Shown piece by piece: positions 61,576-64,000 of a stretch of 64,000 bases of DNA. Source of the stretch: Progne subis subis (lineage: Eukaryota; Chordata; Aves; Passeriformes; Hirundinidae). The notes under the pieces were generated by a model, which saw only the letters and a program-made list of their open reading frames with translations, searched no databases and was not told where the DNA came from. Each line of letters begins with the position of its first letter. The first letter of the stretch is position 1. The position numbers and the translations under genes were made by a program. The DNA lies in the NCBI GenBank assembly GCA_022316685.1, contig JAKJHU010000046.1, positions 4,687,001 to 4,751,000 on the forward strand, read 5' to 3'.

Positions 61576-62559
61576 AGGGAACAACAGGGAGACTTTTCTG
61601 ATATATAAGTGAGCAGCACATAGCTTTTTGGTTCCTCTTCTCACTCCTGTGGTCCAAGAGGATTTTACCATCTTAGATGAACGATGAAATGACTGAAAAC
61701 AAACATGAAAACTTCTGATTTCTATTAAAGGTCATTAGTCACTTGCACACGTTGCAATTTTCCACTGGATTACAGCCTTGGGGGATTTTCTGCTGTTATT
61801 TCCCTCTTGGGCCCAGTTAGCGTGGAACTCCGAGAGTGTTTTATCAAAGGCAGTAAGACACTACCTTATTGTTATGAGATCTGATCACAGGTGATAAGAC
61901 TGTGCAGCTCCCACAGCCCCTGAATGCCAGTGAGCGGTGGGCAGGAGGGGCGGAGGAGCCCTCCATCACGCAGGAACACGACGCTCTAGAATGGCAGCTG
62001 ACAGAGAAGCTGCTCCCTCCCTGACTCCAGCACCGTGTCCAGGCTGGAAAGGGACCAAGGATCTGACCCCAGCATGGTCAGTGAGCAGGCAGGTGGCTGT
62101 CAGAGGATGGCAGCGCTGTGTTCCAGGAAAATGGTGCTGTGCTATGCAAGCCCAGACACAGGAGTGATACCAGGTGGCTGCAATAATGCTCACCTCAGCC
62201 CGCTTCCATACCCCAACTCCTGTTTTATCAAATGGAAAGATCATGCACTCAGGGTACCAATTTAAAAAGACTGCTCCCCCCCTACAAAGTGACCAGGAGA
62301 GATTTCTATCTGTTGCTGATTGGGCTGATAAAAGCAGGGGTTTTCTTTCCTTTTTTTTTTTTTCCCCTTTCAGCACTTTAGAACTAAGCCTGCCCTAGAA
62401 CAAGCAGGGTCATTTTAGTCTGTGACCACATACACAAATTGTATTTGCAGAACAAAGGAATCTCAGGTCAATTAAAAAGATCCTGTGGCTATAATATTCT
62501 TCTGGGAAGATGCCATCTACATATGCTTATTACAGCCACATAAATCCCACCCCCTCATT

Positions 62560-62930
62560 TGCCTCAAGCAAAGTAATTGTCTTTAAAAGCAAGCAAAATA
62601 ATTATTTTTCCAACATACTTGTCATCATTAATTATGGCCAGAATAGCCAAGTAGGAGCTCATTCCCAGGCTTTTAAATGCTTGTAGCTAGTTAGCATGGC
62701 TGCCTATAACTTTTCAGCTTTTTCTGCAGTGTTAACATTAACATACTGTGGCTTCATTAAATCAAGGCCCCCACTGATAAGCTAAGTATGATTTCATCTG
62801 AGAACACTGAGACCCTTCATGCTTATCTGTCCCTTACCAAGGATGGGGTTTAATTTATGCTAATGTATAAGTATATTCGAGTGTTGCTGGCCGTATTCCT
62901 AATGTCACATTCAGGCAAACATGTTCCAGT
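62560..62930. promoter_or_regulatory. AT-rich candidate conserved non-coding element
   Basis: Repeat-free sequence with densely packed homeodomain-type TAATTA (about 62629), GATAAG (62776-62781), CTTATC (62822-62827) and TTTATGCTAATG (octamer-like) motifs. Its composition resembles deeply conserved vertebrate enhancers. Conservation itself cannot be seen from one sequence. Confidence 0.25.
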
Positions 62931-64000
62931 GAAGAATAGATATTTTCAAAACACAACAACTGGAAGCTGCAGGAATTAAATGGCAGAAGTCCACTGAGTT
63001 GAAAGCATTTCATAGGCCACTTTTGCAAAGTTATGCAGCATTAATCTACAAACACGGAATACTAGCTTCTGAAAAACCAGAATGAAAACCTTGGCCTGGT
63101 TCCTGTACTTCTCCCTGAGCCAAGTCTCCCACTGAAGTTGATGGGACTTTCCCTGCATAAAGGCTACAGGGTTTGCCCTACTTTTCTCTTTTTTTTTTTT
63201 TTTTTCCCCTCGTTTAACAGGACAGGCAATGGTAGGGAAAGAGATGCTGCTACCCTACTACATGGAGGCTAAATAGATGTGCTGGGTAATGTGATGAAAA
63301 CCCACCTGGTTCAGAAGACCACAGTACGGTGGGAAGTCCACAGATAGTTTCCAGAAGGCATCTTTTATCTGAACTGATTTTTGAATGACATGTTTTTAAA
63401 GTAACAGTGACTTTTGTTGGTCAACCAGCCTGAACACAATCTGGCTTCTGAATCATTGCCACTCCAGCCACTCATAAATATCAGGTCAATGTAACAAAAT
63501 CAGGAGATGGGGTTCCAACCAATGGGAATTTTTATTATTTATCTTCTGGTTTTTGAGCCTTTGCAGATCCTATTTTGTATCTTTATTTTGAATCCATAAG
63601 AATTAAGAGACTTGCTCTTTATTGAGGAAAGCTGCAAGTTTTACATAATCATAGTATATAGAATTTGGGTTTTCAAGGGAAAACATGCACAATGAGACAG
63701 CTAATGACTTTAAGCCTATGTATTCTAAGCAGGAAATCCCAGAGCCTGGTCACATTTGTCTTAATTAATTTTAGAAATGAAATAAACTAAATTATTCAGA
63801 TACTTAGAACAAGATGAGGACAGACATACCTACAGCACTGACAAAGCAAAACAATACAAAATGGTAAGCCTATGGAACTTATAGCTAAGAGATACTGATA
63901 CAATAATCTGACTGGTAACACATTTTTACTGCTTCAACTGGGTGCATGGCTTTTAGTGACAAGTAAGTAAACCACAACAGAATAAATCACTAAACCTGTA

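Larger units (their letters stand above)
38941..64000 (-). other. Upstream intron of ARHGAP22, running off the window
   Basis: It ends at acceptor CTTTCAG before exon 4, and its donor is not in the window. I looked for the exon encoding the first half of the PH domain (GKHLFEI-type block) and did not find it. It contains a solo LTR, a GC-rich block, AAAC-type simple repeats, a repeated 65 bp segment at 58.4 and 60.0 kb, a MIR-like relic at 61.5 kb and an AT-rich candidate conserved element at 62.6-62.9 kb. Confidence 0.85.

Noticed and set aside
61966..62376. 136-codon minus-strand frame in a mildly GC-rich patch
   Set aside because: It begins in a poly-Lys run caused by a poly-T tract and has no domain similarity or matching splice phase.
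63640..63690. Possible CR1 terminus (AATCATAGTATATAGAATTTGGGTT)
   Set aside because: Only about 30 bases are similar, and no CR1 body follows.

Overview
This is vertebrate nuclear DNA, most probably avian. It is intron-rich and AT-leaning, with CR1 retroposon fragments, two solo retroviral LTRs, a few worn MIR-like relics and many poly-A or poly-T tracts. I see no prokaryotic-style gene packing, CRISPR array, tRNA or rRNA gene.

The only protein-coding gene I can support is on the minus strand. It is the 3' part of ARHGAP22, a Rac-directed RhoGAP of the FilGAP family. Seven coding exons with consistent phases and good splice sites lie at 38812-38940, 19864-20071, 16100-16232, 11086-11159, 10028-10149, 6888-7791 and 2766-2994. 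Joined, they encode 598 residues: the C-terminal half of the PH domain, a complete RhoGAP domain with its arginine finger, a Ser-rich linker with a basophilic kinase/14-3-3-type site and a Tyr-Asp-Asn-Val motif, and a C-terminal coiled coil ending at a TAA. About 100 N-terminal residues are missing and should lie beyond base 64000.

The most interesting signal is a probable alternative first exon at 25518-25638, inside the 18.7 kb intron before the RhoGAP exons. It has an ATG-started reading frame, an upstream in-frame stop, a GC-rich CCAAT-bearing flank and a donor whose phase fits exon 5 exactly. It predicts a short isoform with no PH domain and an intact RhoGAP domain. A second GC-rich block at about 44.3-44.65 kb carries a minus-strand splice donor and is a weaker promoter candidate.

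Layout from left to right: 1-2100 is intergenic or neighbouring 3' flank; about 2115-2765 is the likely 3' UTR; 2766-20071 holds exons 10 to 5; 20072-38811 is a long intron with the alternative exon, an antisense CR1 copy at 32.4-33.2 kb and a GATA-motif cluster at 33.8 kb; 38812-38940 is exon 4; 38941-64000 is upstream intron with a minus-strand solo LTR at 43478-43995. A plus-strand solo LTR lies at 11518-11950. Both LTRs have TG...CA ends and target-site duplications.

I found no undescribed multi-gene system. The novelty here is in transcript structure (alternative promoters, LTR insertions) and candidate regulatory DNA.
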